DNA of 64,000 nucleotides from assembly GCA_021307345.1 (NCBI GenBank), contig CP089930.1, forward strand, positions 4,216,001 through 4,280,000. The letters are read 5' to 3'. Positions 53,262 through 63,053 of this stretch are shown here, piece by piece. How positions within the stretch are numbered: position 1 is the stretch's first letter; each line of letters starts with the position of its first letter. The DNA is from Escherichia coli (lineage in GTDB: Bacteria > Pseudomonadota > Gammaproteobacteria > Enterobacterales > Enterobacteriaceae). The position numbers and the translations under genes were made by a program. Under the pieces are notes generated by a model. The model saw only the letters and a program-made list of their open reading frames with translations, was not told the DNA's origin and made no database searches.

Positions 53262-54503
53262 ATGTCTCAAAATAAGGCTTTCAGCACGCCATTTATCCTG
53301 GCTGTTCTTTGTATATACTTCAGCTATTTCCTGCACGGCATTAGTGTTATTACACTTGCACAGAACATGTCATCTCTGGCAGAAAAATTTTCAACGGACA
53401 ACGCGGGTATTGCTTATTTAATTTCCGGTATTGGCCTGGGTCGCCTGATCAGTATTTTATTCTTCGGTGTAATCTCCGACAAATTTGGACGGCGCGCAGT
53501 CATATTAATGGCAGTAATAATGTATCTACTGTTCTTCTTTGGTATTCCCGCTTGCCCGAATTTAACGCTCGCTTACTGTCTGGCAGTGTGCGTAGGTATC
53601 GCTAACTCGGCGCTGGATACCGGTGGTTACCCGGCGTTGATGGAATGCTTTCCGAAAGCCTCCGGGTCGGCGGTAATACTGGTTAAAGCAATGGTGTCAT
53701 TCGGGCAAATGTTCTATCCAATGCTGGTGAGTTATATGCTGCTGAATAACATCTGGTACGGCTATGGGCTGATTATTCCTGGCATCCTGTTTGTACTGAT
53801 CACGCTGATGCTGTTGAAAAGCAAATTCCCCAGCCAGTTGGTGGACGCCAGTGTTGCCAATGAATTGCCGATAATGAACAGTAAACCGTTAGTCTGGCTG
53901 GAAGGTGTTTCGTCGGTACTGTTCGGTGTTGCCGCATTCTCGACCTTTTATGTGATTGTGGTGTGGATGCCCAAATATGCAATGGCATTTGCCGGTATGT
54001 CGGAAGCCGAAGCATTAAAAACCATCTCTTATTACAGTATGGGTTCGCTGGTCTGTGTCTTTATATTTGCCGCGTTACTGAAAAAAATAGTACGCCCCAT
54101 CTGGGCTAACGTATTTAACTCTGCACTGGCAACGGTAACCGCCGCCATTATCTACTTGTATCCTTCCCCATTGGTGTGTAATGCCGGAGCCTTTGTTATC
54201 GGTTTCTCAGCGGCTGGCGGCATTTTACAACTCGGTGTTTCGGTCATGTCAGAGTTTTTCCCCAAAAGCAAGGCCAAAGTCACCAGTATTTATATGATGA
54301 TGGGCGGTCTGGCAAACTTTATTATTCCACTGATTACCGGTTATCTGTCAAATATCGGCCTGCAATATATCATCGTTCTCGATTTTACTTTCGCGTTGCT
54401 GGCTCTGATTACCGCGATTATTGTTTTCATTCGCTATTACCGCGTATTCATTATTCCCAAAAATGATATCCGGTTAGGCGAACGTTATTTTAAACACAAT
54501 TAA
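53262..54503 (+). CDS. ydiN: MFS transporter YdiN
   Basis: A 413-residue, 12-helix transporter, clear paralogue of YdiM (GIANSALDTGGYPALMECFP matches its block). ATG 53262 after AAGGAGCTGTG. It lies 24 bases before ydiB in a likely ydiN-ydiB-aroD operon, so shikimate or quinate uptake is inferred. The C-terminus ends GERYFKHN; I recall K-12 ending in a longer tail (421 residues), suggesting a small deletion with frameshift here. Confidence 0.9.
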   Translation: MSQNKAFSTPFILAVLCIYFSYFLHGISVITLAQNMSSLAEKFSTDNAGIAYLISGIGLGRLISILFFGVISDKFGRRAVILMAVIMYLLFFFGIPACPNLTLAYCLAVCVGIANSALDTGGYPALMECFPKASGSAVILVKAMVSFGQMFYPMLVSYMLLNNIWYGYGLIIPGILFVLITLMLLKSKFPSQLVDASVANELPIMNSKPLVWLEGVSSVLFGVAAFSTFYVIVVWMPKYAMAFAGMSEAEALKTISYYSMGSLVCVFIFAALLKKIVRPIWANVFNSALATVTAAIIYLYPSPLVCNAGAFVIGFSAAGGILQLGVSVMSEFFPKSKAKVTSIYMMMGGLANFIIPLITGYLSNIGLQYIIVLDFTFALLALITAIIVFIRYYRVFIIPKNDIRLGERYFKHN

Positions 54504-54527
54504 GCACAGAGGTTAAAGGAGTGAATT

Positions 54528-55394
54528 ATGGATGTTACCGCAAAATACGAATTGATTGGGTTGATGGCCTATCCTATCCGCCACAGTTTATCGCCTGAAA
54601 TGCAGAATAAAGCCTTAGAAAAAGCGGGATTGCCATTTACCTATATGGCCTTTGAAGTGGATAACGATAGCTTTGCCGGAGCAATTGAAGGATTAAAAGC
54701 CCTCAAAATGCGCGGCACCGGTGTGTCGATGCCGAACAAACAACTGGCGTGTGAATATGTTGATGAATTAACGCCTGCGGCGAAACTGGTGGGCGCCATC
54801 AATACCATCGTTAATGATAACGGCTACCTGCGTGGTTATAACACCGACGGCACAGGCCATATTCGCGCCATAAAAGAGAGCGGTTTTGATATCAAAGGAA
54901 AAACGATGGTGCTGTTAGGTGCCGGTGGCGCCTCAACGGCGATTGGCGCGCAGGGTGCGATTGAAGGGTTAAAAGAAATTAAACTCTTTAACCGTCGGGA
55001 TGAGTTTTTCGATAAAGCCCTCGCCTTCGCGCAACGGGTCAACGAAAACACCGATTGCGTCGTCACAGTGACGGATCTCGCCGATCAGCAGGCCTTTGCC
55101 GAGGCGCTGGCTTCTGCCGACATTTTAACCAACGGCACTAAAGTGGGTATGAAACCCCTTGAAAATGAATCATTGGTTAATGATATCAGTCTGTTACATC
55201 CAGGACTTCTGGTCACCGAATGCGTATATAACCCGCATATGACGAAGTTATTGCAGCAGGCGCAACAAGCAGGTTGCAAAACGATTGATGGATACGGCAT
55301 GTTGTTGTGGCAAGGGGCTGAACAGTTCACGTTATGGACTGGCAAAAATTTCCCTCTGGAATACGTTAAACAGGTCATGGGGTTCGGCGCCTGA
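54528..55394 (+). CDS. ydiB: Quinate/shikimate dehydrogenase YdiB
   Basis: Reversibly oxidises quinate or shikimate with NAD+ or NADP+. It has 288 residues: catalytic Lys71 in [10 protein letters not shown] and Asp107 in YNTDGTGH, and a nucleotide fold [17 protein letters not shown] with NRRDEF. Strong GGAG ribosome site. Thirty bases before aroD. Confidence 0.96.
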   Translation: MDVTAKYELIGLMAYPIRHSLSPEMQNKALEKAGLPFTYMAFEVDNDSFAGAIEGLKALKMRGTGVSMPNKQLACEYVDELTPAAKLVGAINTIVNDNGYLRGYNTDGTGHIRAIKESGFDIKGKTMVLLGAGGASTAIGAQGAIEGLKEIKLFNRRDEFFDKALAFAQRVNENTDCVVTVTDLADQQAFAEALASADILTNGTKVGMKPLENESLVNDISLLHPGLLVTECVYNPHMTKLLQQAQQAGCKTIDGYGMLLWQGAEQFTLWTGKNFPLEYVKQVMGFGA

Positions 55395-55424
55395 CAGGCT
55401 GACCGCGTGCAGAAAGGGTAAGAA

Positions 55425-56183
55425 ATGAAAACCGTAACTGTAAAAGATCTCGTCATTGGCACGGGTGCACCAAAAATCATCGTCTCGCTGATGGCGAAAG
55501 ATATCGCCAGCGTGAAATCTGAAGCTCTTGTCTATCGTGAAGCGGACTTTGATATTCTGGAATGGCGCGTGGATCACTTTGCCGACCTCACCTGTGTGGA
55601 GTCGGTCATGGCGGCGGCAAAAATTCTCCGTGAGACCATGCCAGAAAAACCGCTGCTGTTTACCTTCCGCAGTGCCAAAGAAGGCGGCGAGCAGGCGATT
55701 TCCACCGAGGCTTATATTGCACTCAATCGTGCAGCCATCGACAGCGGCCTGGTTGATATGATCGATCTGGAGTTATTTACCGGCGATGATCAGGTTAAAG
55801 AAACCGTCGCCTACGCCCACGCGCATGATGTGAAAGTTGTCATGTCCAACCATGACTTCCATAAAACGCCTGAAGCCGAAGAAATCATTGCCCGTCTGCG
55901 CAAAATGCAGTCCTTCGATGCCGATATTCCTAAGATTGCGCTGATGCCGCAAAGTACCAGCGATGTGCTGACGTTGCTTGCTGCGACCCTGGAGATGCAG
56001 GAGCAGTATGCCGATCGTCCAATCATCACGATGTCAATGGCAAAAACTGGCGTAATTTCTCGTCTGGCTGGTGAAGTATTTGGCTCGGCGGCAACTTTTG
56101 GTGCGGTAAAAAAAGCCTCTGCACCAGGGCAAATCTCGGTAAATGATTTGCGCACAGTATTAACTATTTTACATCAGGCATAA
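55425..56183 (+). CDS. aroD: 3-dehydroquinate dehydratase, type I
   Basis: Third step of the shikimate pathway, via a Schiff base. It has 252 residues with His143 ([11 protein letters not shown]) and Lys170 ([10 protein letters not shown]) at expected places. A terminator-like hairpin follows. Confidence 0.97.
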   Translation: MKTVTVKDLVIGTGAPKIIVSLMAKDIASVKSEALVYREADFDILEWRVDHFADLTCVESVMAAAKILRETMPEKPLLFTFRSAKEGGEQAISTEAYIALNRAAIDSGLVDMIDLELFTGDDQVKETVAYAHAHDVKVVMSNHDFHKTPEAEEIIARLRKMQSFDADIPKIALMPQSTSDVLTLLAATLEMQEQYADRPIITMSMAKTGVISRLAGEVFGSAATFGAVKKASAPGQISVNDLRTVLTILHQA

Positions 56184-56193
56184 GCAATAATAT

Positions 56194-56221
56194 TTCGGCG
56201 GGAATATCCTCCCCCGCCGAA
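56194..56221 (+). terminator. Terminator after aroD
   Basis: TTCGGCGGG (56194-56202) pairs with CCCGCCGAA (56213-56221), followed by A-rich sequence rather than a T-run; the preceding A/T run (AATAATATTTC) would also allow stopping on the minus strand. Confidence 0.55.
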
Positions 56222-56327
56222 CTAAAAAAATATATTTAACCGTATTTAATAAAAATATTTCGTGAGTCTCTGTGCGCTAATTCTCCATCTGGCGTAGGGA
56301 AAATCACACCTGAATCAGGAATTAACA

Positions 56328-57923
56328 ATGAAACCTGTAAAACCACCTCGTATTAATGGACGAGTGCCGGTCCTGTCGGCACAGGAAGCGGTGAATTATA
56401 TTCCCGACGAAGCAACACTTTGTGTGTTAGGCGCTGGCGGCGGTATTCTGGAAGTCACCACGTTAATTACTGCTCTTGCTGATAAATATAAACAGACTCA
56501 AACGCCACGTAATTTATCGATTATTAGTCCAACAGGGCTTGGCGATCGCGCCGATCGCGGTATTAGTCCGCTGGCGCAAGAAGGTCTGGTGAAATGGGCA
56601 TTATGCGGTCACTGGGGACAATCGCCGCGTATTTCTGATCTCGCAGAACAAAATAAAATTGTTGCCTATAACTATCCACAAGGTGTACTCACCCAAACAT
56701 TGCGCGCCGCCGCTGCCCACCAGCCGGGAATTATTAGCGATATTGGTATCGGTACATTTGTTGACCCTCGCCAACAAGGCGGAAAACTGAATGAAGTGAC
56801 CAAAGAAGAGCTGATTAAACTGGTCGAGTTTGATAATAAAGAATATCTCTATTACAAAGCGATTGCGCCGGATATCGCTTTTATTCGCGCTACCACCTGC
56901 GACAGCGAAGGCTACGCCACTTTTGAAGATGAGGTGATGTATCTCGACGCATTGGTTATTGCCCAGGCGGTACACAATAACGGCGGTATTGTGATGATGC
57001 AGGTGCAGAAAATGGTTAAGAAAGCCACGCTGCATCCTAAATCTGTCCGTATTCCGGGTTATCTGGTGGATATTGTGGTGGTCGATCCGGATCAAACCCA
57101 ACTGTATGGCGGTGCGCCGGTTAACCGCTTTATTTCTGGTGACTTCACCCTTGATGACAGCACCAAACTTAGTCTGCCCCTAAACCAACGTAAATTAGTT
57201 GCGCGGCGTGCATTATTCGAAATGCGCAAAGGCGCGGTGGGAAATGTCGGTGTCGGTATTGCCGACGGCATTGGCCTGGTCGCCCGTGAAGAAGGATGTG
57301 CTGATGACTTTATTCTGACGGTGGAAACGGGTCCGATTGGCGGTATTACCTCGCAAGGTATCGCCTTTGGCGCAAATGTTAATACCCGCGCCATTCTGGA
57401 TATGACGTCCCAGTTCGATTTTTATCACGGCGGTGGTCTGGATGTTTGTTATTTGAGTTTTGCCGAAGTCGACCAGCACGGCAACGTCGGTGTGCATAAA
57501 TTCAATGGCAAAATCATGGGCACCGGCGGATTTATTGATATCAGCGCCACCTCGAAGAAAATTATTTTCTGTGGCACGTTAACCGCAGGAAGTTTAAAAA
57601 CAGAAATTGCCAACGGCAAATTAAATATTATCCAGGAAGGACGGGTGAAGAAATTTATTCGGGAACTACCGGAAATTACTTTTAGCGGAAAAATCGCTCT
57701 CGAGCGAGGGCTAGATGTTCGTTATATCACTGAGCGCGCAGTATTCACGCTGAAAGAAGACGGACTGCATTTAATCGAAATCGCTCCTGGCGTCGATTTA
57801 CAAAAAGATATTCTCGACAAAATGGATTTCACCCCAGTGATTTCACCAGAACTCAAACTGATGGATGAGAGATTATTTATCGATGCAGCGATGGGTTTTG
57901 TCCTGCCTGAAGCGGCTCATTAA
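56328..57923 (+). CDS. ydiF: Acetate/short-chain CoA-transferase YdiF
   Basis: A 531-residue family I CoA-transferase that moves CoA between acyl-CoA and free acids. The catalytic Glu is in TVETGPIGG (near residue 333), and the CoA-binding Gly loop is GAGGGILEV. In K-12 it heads the ydiFOPQRST-fadK region, linked to anaerobic fatty-acid use. Here it is the only intact gene of that group; its downstream partners are removed by IS1. Confidence 0.94.
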   Translation: MKPVKPPRINGRVPVLSAQEAVNYIPDEATLCVLGAGGGILEVTTLITALADKYKQTQTPRNLSIISPTGLGDRADRGISPLAQEGLVKWALCGHWGQSPRISDLAEQNKIVAYNYPQGVLTQTLRAAAAHQPGIISDIGIGTFVDPRQQGGKLNEVTKEELIKLVEFDNKEYLYYKAIAPDIAFIRATTCDSEGYATFEDEVMYLDALVIAQAVHNNGGIVMMQVQKMVKKATLHPKSVRIPGYLVDIVVVDPDQTQLYGGAPVNRFISGDFTLDDSTKLSLPLNQRKLVARRALFEMRKGAVGNVGVGIADGIGLVAREEGCADDFILTVETGPIGGITSQGIAFGANVNTRAILDMTSQFDFYHGGGLDVCYLSFAEVDQHGNVGVHKFNGKIMGTGGFIDISATSKKIIFCGTLTAGSLKTEIANGKLNIIQEGRVKKFIRELPEITFSGKIALERGLDVRYITERAVFTLKEDGLHLIEIAPGVDLQKDILDKMDFTPVISPELKLMDERLFIDAAMGFVLPEAAH

Positions 57924-57936
57924 CAGGAGTATAATG

Positions 57937-58107
57937 ATGGATTTTTCTTTAACTGAAGAACAAGAACTGCTGCTGGCCAGTATTCGCGAACTGATTACGA
58001 CTAACTTTCCGGAAGAGTATTTCCGCACCTGCGATCAAAACGGTACATATCCGCGTGAGTTTATGCGGGCGCTGGCGGATAACGGTATTTCCATGCTTGG
58101 CGTGCCG
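57937..58107 (+). pseudogene. ydiO: 5' stump of acyl-CoA dehydrogenase gene ydiO
   Basis: First 57 codons of YdiO (MDFSLTEEQELLLASIRELI start), a predicted acyl-CoA dehydrogenase of about 383 residues. The reading breaks exactly at the IS1 end at 58108. The frame runs on into IS1 for 26 residues and stops at 58188, so any product is an 83-residue chimera without the FAD or substrate domains. ATG 57937 is preceded by an in-frame ATG at 57934. Confidence 0.92.
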
Positions 58108-58122
58108 GGTAATGACTCTAAC

Positions 58123-58626
58123 TTATTGATAGTGTTTTATGTTCAGATAATGCCCGATGACTTTGTCATGCAGCTCCACCGATTTTGAAAACGACAGCGA
58201 CTTCCGTCCCAGCCGTGCCAGGTGCTGCCTCAGATTCAGGTTATGCCGCTCAATTCGCTGCGTATATCGCTTGCTGATTACGTGCAGCTTTCCCTTCAGG
58301 CGGGATTCATACAGCGGCCAGCCATCCGTCATCCATATCACCACGTCAAAGGGTGACAGCAGGCTCATAAGACGCCCCAGCGTCGCCATAGTGCGTTCAC
58401 CGAATACGTGCGCAACAACCGTCTTCCGGAGCCTGTCATACGCGTAAAACAGCCAGCGCTGGCGCGATTTAGCCCCGACATAGCCCCACTGTTCGTCCAT
58501 TTCCGCGCAGACGATGACGTCACTGCCCGGCTGTATGCGCGAGGTTACCGACTGCGGCCTGAGTTTTTTAAGTGACGTAAAATCGTGTTGAGGCCAACGC
58601 CCATAATGCGGGCAGTTGCCCGGCAT
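58123..58626 (-). CDS. insB: IS1 transposase part InsB
   Basis: A 167-residue frame carrying the DDE-type catalytic domain of IS1 ([53 protein letters not shown]). It is normally made as the InsAB' fusion by a -1 frameshift at AAAAAAC, seen on the minus strand at 58563-58569. Intact, so the element may still be mobile. Confidence 0.95.
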
Positions 58627-58820
58627 CCAACGCCATTCATGGCCATATCAATGATTTTCTGGTGCGTACCGGGTTGAGAAGCGGTGTAAGTGAACTGCAG
58701 TTGCCATGTTTTACGGCAGTGAGAGCAGAGATAGCGCTGATGTCCGGCGGTGCTTTTGCCGTTACGCACCACCCCGTCAGTAGCTGAACAGGAGGGACAG
58801 CTGATAGAAACAGAAGCCAC
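58545..58820 (-). CDS. insA: IS1 repressor/DNA-binding protein InsA
   Basis: A 91-residue protein with a Cys zinc-finger motif ([19 protein letters not shown]) and helix-turn-helix ([20 protein letters not shown]). It binds IS1 ends and represses transposition. Overlaps insB, with the frameshift site near its 3' end. Confidence 0.95.
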
Positions 58821-58875
58821 TGGAGCACCTCAAAAACACCATCATACACTAAATCAGTAAGTTGGCAGCATCACC

Positions 58876-59298
58876 GAAGAAGGCTGGTATTACAGCGGTG
58901 ATCTCTGCCGCATGGATGAGGCTGGCTATATAAAAATAACCGGACGTAAGAAAGATATTATTGTCCGTGGCGGCGAGAATATTAGCAGCCGTGAAGTGGA
59001 AGATATATTGTTGCAGCATCCCAAAATTCATGATGCCTGCGTGGTTGCGATGCCCGATGAACGCTTAGGCGAACGCTCGTGTGCTTATATTGTATTAAAA
59101 TCGCCACATCATTCATTATCTCTGGAAGATGTGGTAGCATTTTTTAGCCGTAAACGGGTCGCGAAATATAAATACCCTGAACATATCGTGATAACTGAAA
59201 AGTTACCCCGCACTGCATCCGGTAAAATACAAAAATTTTTACTCAGGAAAGATATTATTCAGCGATTAACCGAGGGTCATTGCGGAATTACTGAATAA
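58876..59298 (+). pseudogene. fadK: 3' remnant of acyl-CoA synthetase gene fadK (ydiD)
   Basis: The frame starting at the base after IS1 gives the last 140 residues of FadK, an anaerobic short/medium-chain acyl-CoA synthetase of about 550 residues. It keeps the adenylate-forming C-terminal subdomain (GDLCRMDEAGYIKITGRKKDIIVRGGENIS) and the catalytic Lys motif PRTASGKIQ. A stop codon inside IS1 at 58858-58860 closes the frame upstream; the first ATG is at 58912. No active enzyme is expected. Confidence 0.93.
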
Positions 59299-59318
59299 GA
59301 TTCGTATCCGCGAATAGC

Positions 59319-59349
59319 TAGCCCCGGCGACAATATGCCGCCGGGGCTA
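59319..59349. terminator. Hairpin between fadK remnant and ppsA
   Basis: TAGCCCCGGCG (59319-59329) pairs perfectly with CGCCGGGGCTA (59339-59349) and is followed by TATTTTATTTC. Likely terminator for both directions. Confidence 0.8.
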
Positions 59350-59353
59350 TATT

Positions 59354-61732
59354 TTATTTCTTCAGTTCAGCCAGACTTAACCAGGTTTGCACTACAGTGT
59401 CTGGGTTCAGAGACAGGCTGTCGATTCCCTCTTCCATCAACCATGCTGCAAAGTCTTCGTGGTCAGATGGCCCCTGACCGCAAATCCCGACGTATTTGCC
59501 CTGTTTCTTCGCGGCACGGATTGCCATCGACAACAGTGCTTTCACGGCATCGTTGCGCTCATCGAACAGTTCAGACACCACGCCGGAGTCACGATCCAGG
59601 CCAAGCGTCAGCTGCGTCATGTCGTTTGAGCCGATAGAGAAGCCGTCGAAATATTCGAGGAACTGTTCTGCCAGCAAGGCGTTGGACGGAATTTCACACA
59701 TCATGATGATCTTCAGACCGTTCTCACCACGTTTCAGTCCCTGACGCGCCAGTTCTTCAACCACCGCTTTCGCCTGGTCAACGGTACGCACGAACGGGAT
59801 CATGATCTCAACGTTGGTTAACCCCATGTCGTTGCGCACACGTTTCACCGCTTCACACTCCAGCGCGAAGCAGTCGCGGAAGCTATCAGAAACGTAGCGA
59901 CCGGCGCCACGGAAGCCCAGCATCGGATTCTCTTCATGCGGCTCGTAACGTTCGCCACCGACCAGGTTAGCATATTCGTTGGATTTAAAATCAGAGAGAC
60001 GGACAATGACGCGCTTCGGATAAAACGCTGCGCCCAGCGTCGCGATCCCTTCAGTCAGACGACCAACGTAAAATTCACGCGGAGAATCAAAGCCTTTCAT
60101 CATCTCGCGGATTTCGTTTTGCAGCTGCGGTTCCTGGTCGTCAAACTCAAGCAGCGCACGCGGGTGAACGCCAATCATGCGGTTGATGATAAATTCCAGG
60201 CGCGCCAGACCTACGCCTTCATTTGGCAAGCAGGCGAAGTCAAACGCACGATCCGGGTTACCGACGTTCATCATCACTTTCAGCGGCAGATCCGGCATGG
60301 TTTCCACGCTGGAGCTTTTCACGCTAAATTCCAGCAACTCGGCATAAACGTAACCGGTATCGCCTTCAGCACAAGAAACAGTGACATTCTCACCGTCTTT
60401 CATCCGTTCGGTCGCATCGCCGCAGCCAACCACCGCCGGAATACCCAGTTCGCGTGCGATGATCGCCGCGTGACAGGTACGACCGCCACGGTTGGTGACG
60501 ATGGCTGATGCTTTCTTCATGATCGGTTCCCAGTCCGGGTCGGTCATGTCAGTGACCAGAACGTCACCGGGTTCGATGCGGTTCATTTCGCTGATGTCAT
60601 GAATGACTTTCACCGGCCCCGCGCCAATGCGATGACCGATAGCACGGCCTTCGGCGATAATCTTGCCCTGTGAATGCAGCGTATAACGTTCCATGACCTG
60701 GCCGCGTGAACGCACGGTTTCCGGACGCGCCTGCACAATAAACAGTTTGCCGGTGTGGCCGTCTTTCGCCCACTCAATATCCATCGGGCGACCGTAGTGT
60801 TTCTCAATTTGTACGGCCTGTTTTGCCAGCTCCTGCACTTCTTCGTTGGTCAGCGAGAAGATGTCACGTTGTTCCTTTGGCACATCTTCAATTTTGACCT
60901 GCTTGCCGTGCTCCTGGGTCGGCGCGTAGACCATGCGGATTTTTTTCGACCCCATGGTACGGCGCACGATAGCCGGGCGATTCGCCGCCAGCGTCGGTTT
61001 ATGCACGTAAAACTCATCCGGGTTAACCGCGCCCTGCACAACCATCTCACCGAGACCCCATGCGGAAGTGATAAACACCACCTGGTCGAAACCGGATTCG
61101 GTATCAATGGAGAACATCACGCCAGAGGACGCGAGGTCGGAACGCACCATCCGCTGAACACCGGCGGAGAGCGCGACGCCACGGTGATCGTAACCCTGGT
61201 GAACGCGATAAGAGATGGCGCGATCGTTAAACAGAGAAGCAAAGACATGCTTCACTGCCACGAGGACGGCGTCAAAACCCTGAACGTTGAGGAAGGTTTC
61301 CTGCTGACCGGCAAAGGAGGCGTCCGGCATGTCTTCTGCGGTGGCGGAGGAGCGCACCGCAAAAGAGGCGTTTTCGTCATCGGCGGAAAGCTGTGCATAG
61401 GCTTCGCGGATGGCGTTTTCCAGCTCAGGCTGGAAGGGAGTGTCGATAATCCACTGGCGGATTTGCGCGCCTGCTTTCGCAAGCTGAGTAACATCGTCAA
61501 TATCCGTTTTATCCAGCAGTTCATAAATGCGCTGGTTTACGCCGCTTTGATCCAGAAACTGGTTAAACGCATCGGCGGTGGTGGCGAAACCATTCGGAAC
61601 GGAAACGCCCATTCCGGAAAGGTTAGTAATCATTTCACCCAGGGAGGCATTTTTGCCCCCAACCCTGTCTACATCATTCATGCCGAGTTGGTTATACCAA
61701 AGCACCAGCGGTGACGAGCCATTGTTGGACAT
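59354..61732 (-). CDS. ppsA: Phosphoenolpyruvate synthase
   Basis: Gluconeogenic enzyme making PEP from pyruvate and ATP, with AMP and Pi as products. It has 792 residues: N-terminal ATP-binding domain ([33 protein letters not shown]), phosphohistidine domain with His421 in [19 protein letters not shown], and a PEP-binding barrel with [17 protein letters not shown]. Divergent from its regulator ppsR. Controlled by Cra activation and by reversible phosphorylation through PpsR. Confidence 0.98.
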   Translation of the reverse strand: MSNNGSSPLVLWYNQLGMNDVDRVGGKNASLGEMITNLSGMGVSVPNGFATTADAFNQFLDQSGVNQRIYELLDKTDIDDVTQLAKAGAQIRQWIIDTPFQPELENAIREAYAQLSADDENASFAVRSSATAEDMPDASFAGQQETFLNVQGFDAVLVAVKHVFASLFNDRAISYRVHQGYDHRGVALSAGVQRMVRSDLASSGVMFSIDTESGFDQVVFITSAWGLGEMVVQGAVNPDEFYVHKPTLAANRPAIVRRTMGSKKIRMVYAPTQEHGKQVKIEDVPKEQRDIFSLTNEEVQELAKQAVQIEKHYGRPMDIEWAKDGHTGKLFIVQARPETVRSRGQVMERYTLHSQGKIIAEGRAIGHRIGAGPVKVIHDISEMNRIEPGDVLVTDMTDPDWEPIMKKASAIVTNRGGRTCHAAIIARELGIPAVVGCGDATERMKDGENVTVSCAEGDTGYVYAELLEFSVKSSSVETMPDLPLKVMMNVGNPDRAFDFACLPNEGVGLARLEFIINRMIGVHPRALLEFDDQEPQLQNEIREMMKGFDSPREFYVGRLTEGIATLGAAFYPKRVIVRLSDFKSNEYANLVGGERYEPHEENPMLGFRGAGRYVSDSFRDCFALECEAVKRVRNDMGLTNVEIMIPFVRTVDQAKAVVEELARQGLKRGENGLKIIMMCEIPSNALLAEQFLEYFDGFSIGSNDMTQLTLGLDRDSGVVSELFDERNDAVKALLSMAIRAAKKQGKYVGICGQGPSDHEDFAAWLMEEGIDSLSLNPDTVVQTWLSLAELKK

Positions 61733-61820
61733 CGAACAATCCTTTTGTGATAAATGAACGGTTTGAGAAACACATTTCTGCGCATTTATCTTTGCATATT
61801 TAACCGGATGAAAAAAACGG

Positions 61821-61832
61821 TGAATCGTTCAA
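61821..61832. promoter_or_regulatory. Cra site upstream of ppsA
   Basis: TGAATCGTTCAA is a near-consensus, nearly palindromic Cra (FruR) site 89 bases before the ppsA start. Cra activates ppsA and represses pykF, matching the Cra-like site found there. The rest of the 331-base gap (61733-62063) is AT-rich promoter DNA with no gene. Confidence 0.8.
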
Positions 61833-62063
61833 GCAAATATATTTTTTTACTTTTTAAGACTGATCCCAGCGTTGCGCAAATCTGTTATCTTCGATAATTC
61901 CCACATAAACCATCGGTATAAACGAAACCGAAAAATGAAATGCTGTTTTCATAAAAAATAAAATTGAAGGTTCATTTTATAAACCCGGCATAACGTTCTA
62001 CGCTTCTGTGCATTTTTAATTTATGCTTTCATAGAATTATGTCTGCATCACAGGAAGAACAAA

Positions 62064-62897
62064 ATGGATAATGCTGTTGATCGCCACGTTTTTTATATTT
62101 CTGATGGTACGGCAATAACTGCGGAGGTATTAGGACACGCAGTGATGTCGCAATTTCCTGTTACTATCAGCAGCATTACGCTGCCGTTTGTCGAAAATGA
62201 GAGCCGTGCACGGGCGGTGAAAGACCAAATAGACGCGATTTATCAGCAGACAGGTGTGCGCCCGCTGGTCTTCTACTCCATCGTGTTGCCGGAAATTCGC
62301 GCCATCATTTTGCAAAGTGAAGGCTTTTGCCAGGATATCGTTCAGGCGCTGGTTGCCCCGCTACAACAAGAGATGAAACTGGACCCAACGCCGATTGCTC
62401 ACCGTACTCACGGCCTGAATCCCAATAATCTGAATAAATATGATGCACGTATTGCGGCGATTGATTACACCCTCGCCCACGATGACGGTATTTCGTTGCG
62501 CAATCTGGATCAGGCACAAGTGATCCTGCTCGGCGTTTCTCGCTGCGGTAAAACTCCCACCAGTCTGTATCTGGCGATGCAGTTTGGTATTCGCGCGGCA
62601 AACTACCCCTTCATTGCTGATGACATGGATAATCTGGTGCTGCCCGCGTCACTTAAACCGCTACAGCATAAACTGTTCGGGCTGACCATCGACCCAGAGC
62701 GTCTGGCGGCTATTCGTGAAGAACGTCGGGAAAACAGCCGCTATGCCTCGCTTCGTCAGTGCCGGATGGAAGTCGCGGAAGTAGAAGCGTTGTACCGTAA
62801 AAATCAGATCCCGTGGATCAACAGTACCAATTATTCGGTAGAAGAGATTGCCACCAAGATCCTCGATATCATGGGTCTTAGTCGCCGAATGTACTAG
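62064..62897 (+). CDS. ppsR: PEP synthase regulatory protein PpsR (YdiA, DUF299)
   Basis: Bifunctional ADP-dependent kinase and Pi-dependent phosphorylase that switches PpsA off and on by acting on its phosphohistidine region. It has 277 residues, with a P-loop in [15 protein letters not shown] (about residues 152-166) and the DUF299 start [17 protein letters not shown]. The last codons overlap the TrpR operator of aroH. Confidence 0.96.
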   Translation: MDNAVDRHVFYISDGTAITAEVLGHAVMSQFPVTISSITLPFVENESRARAVKDQIDAIYQQTGVRPLVFYSIVLPEIRAIILQSEGFCQDIVQALVAPLQQEMKLDPTPIAHRTHGLNPNNLNKYDARIAAIDYTLAHDDGISLRNLDQAQVILLGVSRCGKTPTSLYLAMQFGIRAANYPFIADDMDNLVLPASLKPLQHKLFGLTIDPERLAAIREERRENSRYASLRQCRMEVAEVEALYRKNQIPWINSTNYSVEEIATKILDIMGLSRRMY

Positions 62898-62907
62898 GGA
62901 ACTAGTA
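62891..62907. promoter_or_regulatory. TrpR operator of aroH
   Basis: GTACTAGGGAACTAGTA contains the two CTAG half-sites of the Trp operator in the right spacing. It overlaps the ppsR stop codon (62895-62897) and lies about 150 bases before aroH. A TTATTATG-type -10 near 62926-62933 fits the known aroH promoter, where the operator covers the -35 region. Confidence 0.85.
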
Positions 62908-63053
62908 TAAAGGTTCGTTTTTTTGTTATTATGCCGTCAATTGAGCGAAGTGTTGCCTGCCTCGCACTTGAAATCAGCAGGGATTGGTTTATCGTGATGC
63001 GCATCACTTCTTGGCATCCCTGCCGTTGAAGCAACAAATTTCTGAGACTTGTA

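Larger units (their letters stand above)
58108..58875 (-). mobile_element. IS1 (768 bp), complete
   Basis: Both ends and the exact length of IS1 are present. The terminal repeats are GGTAATGACTCTAACTTA at 58108 and, on the other strand from 58875, GGTGATGCTGCCAACTTA. insA and insB both read on the minus strand. The flanking nine bases (GGCGTGCCG left, GAAGAAGGC right) are not a target duplication, and the flanks are two different genes, the sign of an IS1-mediated adjacent deletion or recombination between two copies. Confidence 0.97.

Noticed and set aside
60755-61714. 319-codon ORF antisense to ppsA
   Set aside because: Same cause: a biased, highly expressed gene on the other strand. No recognisable motif or start signals.
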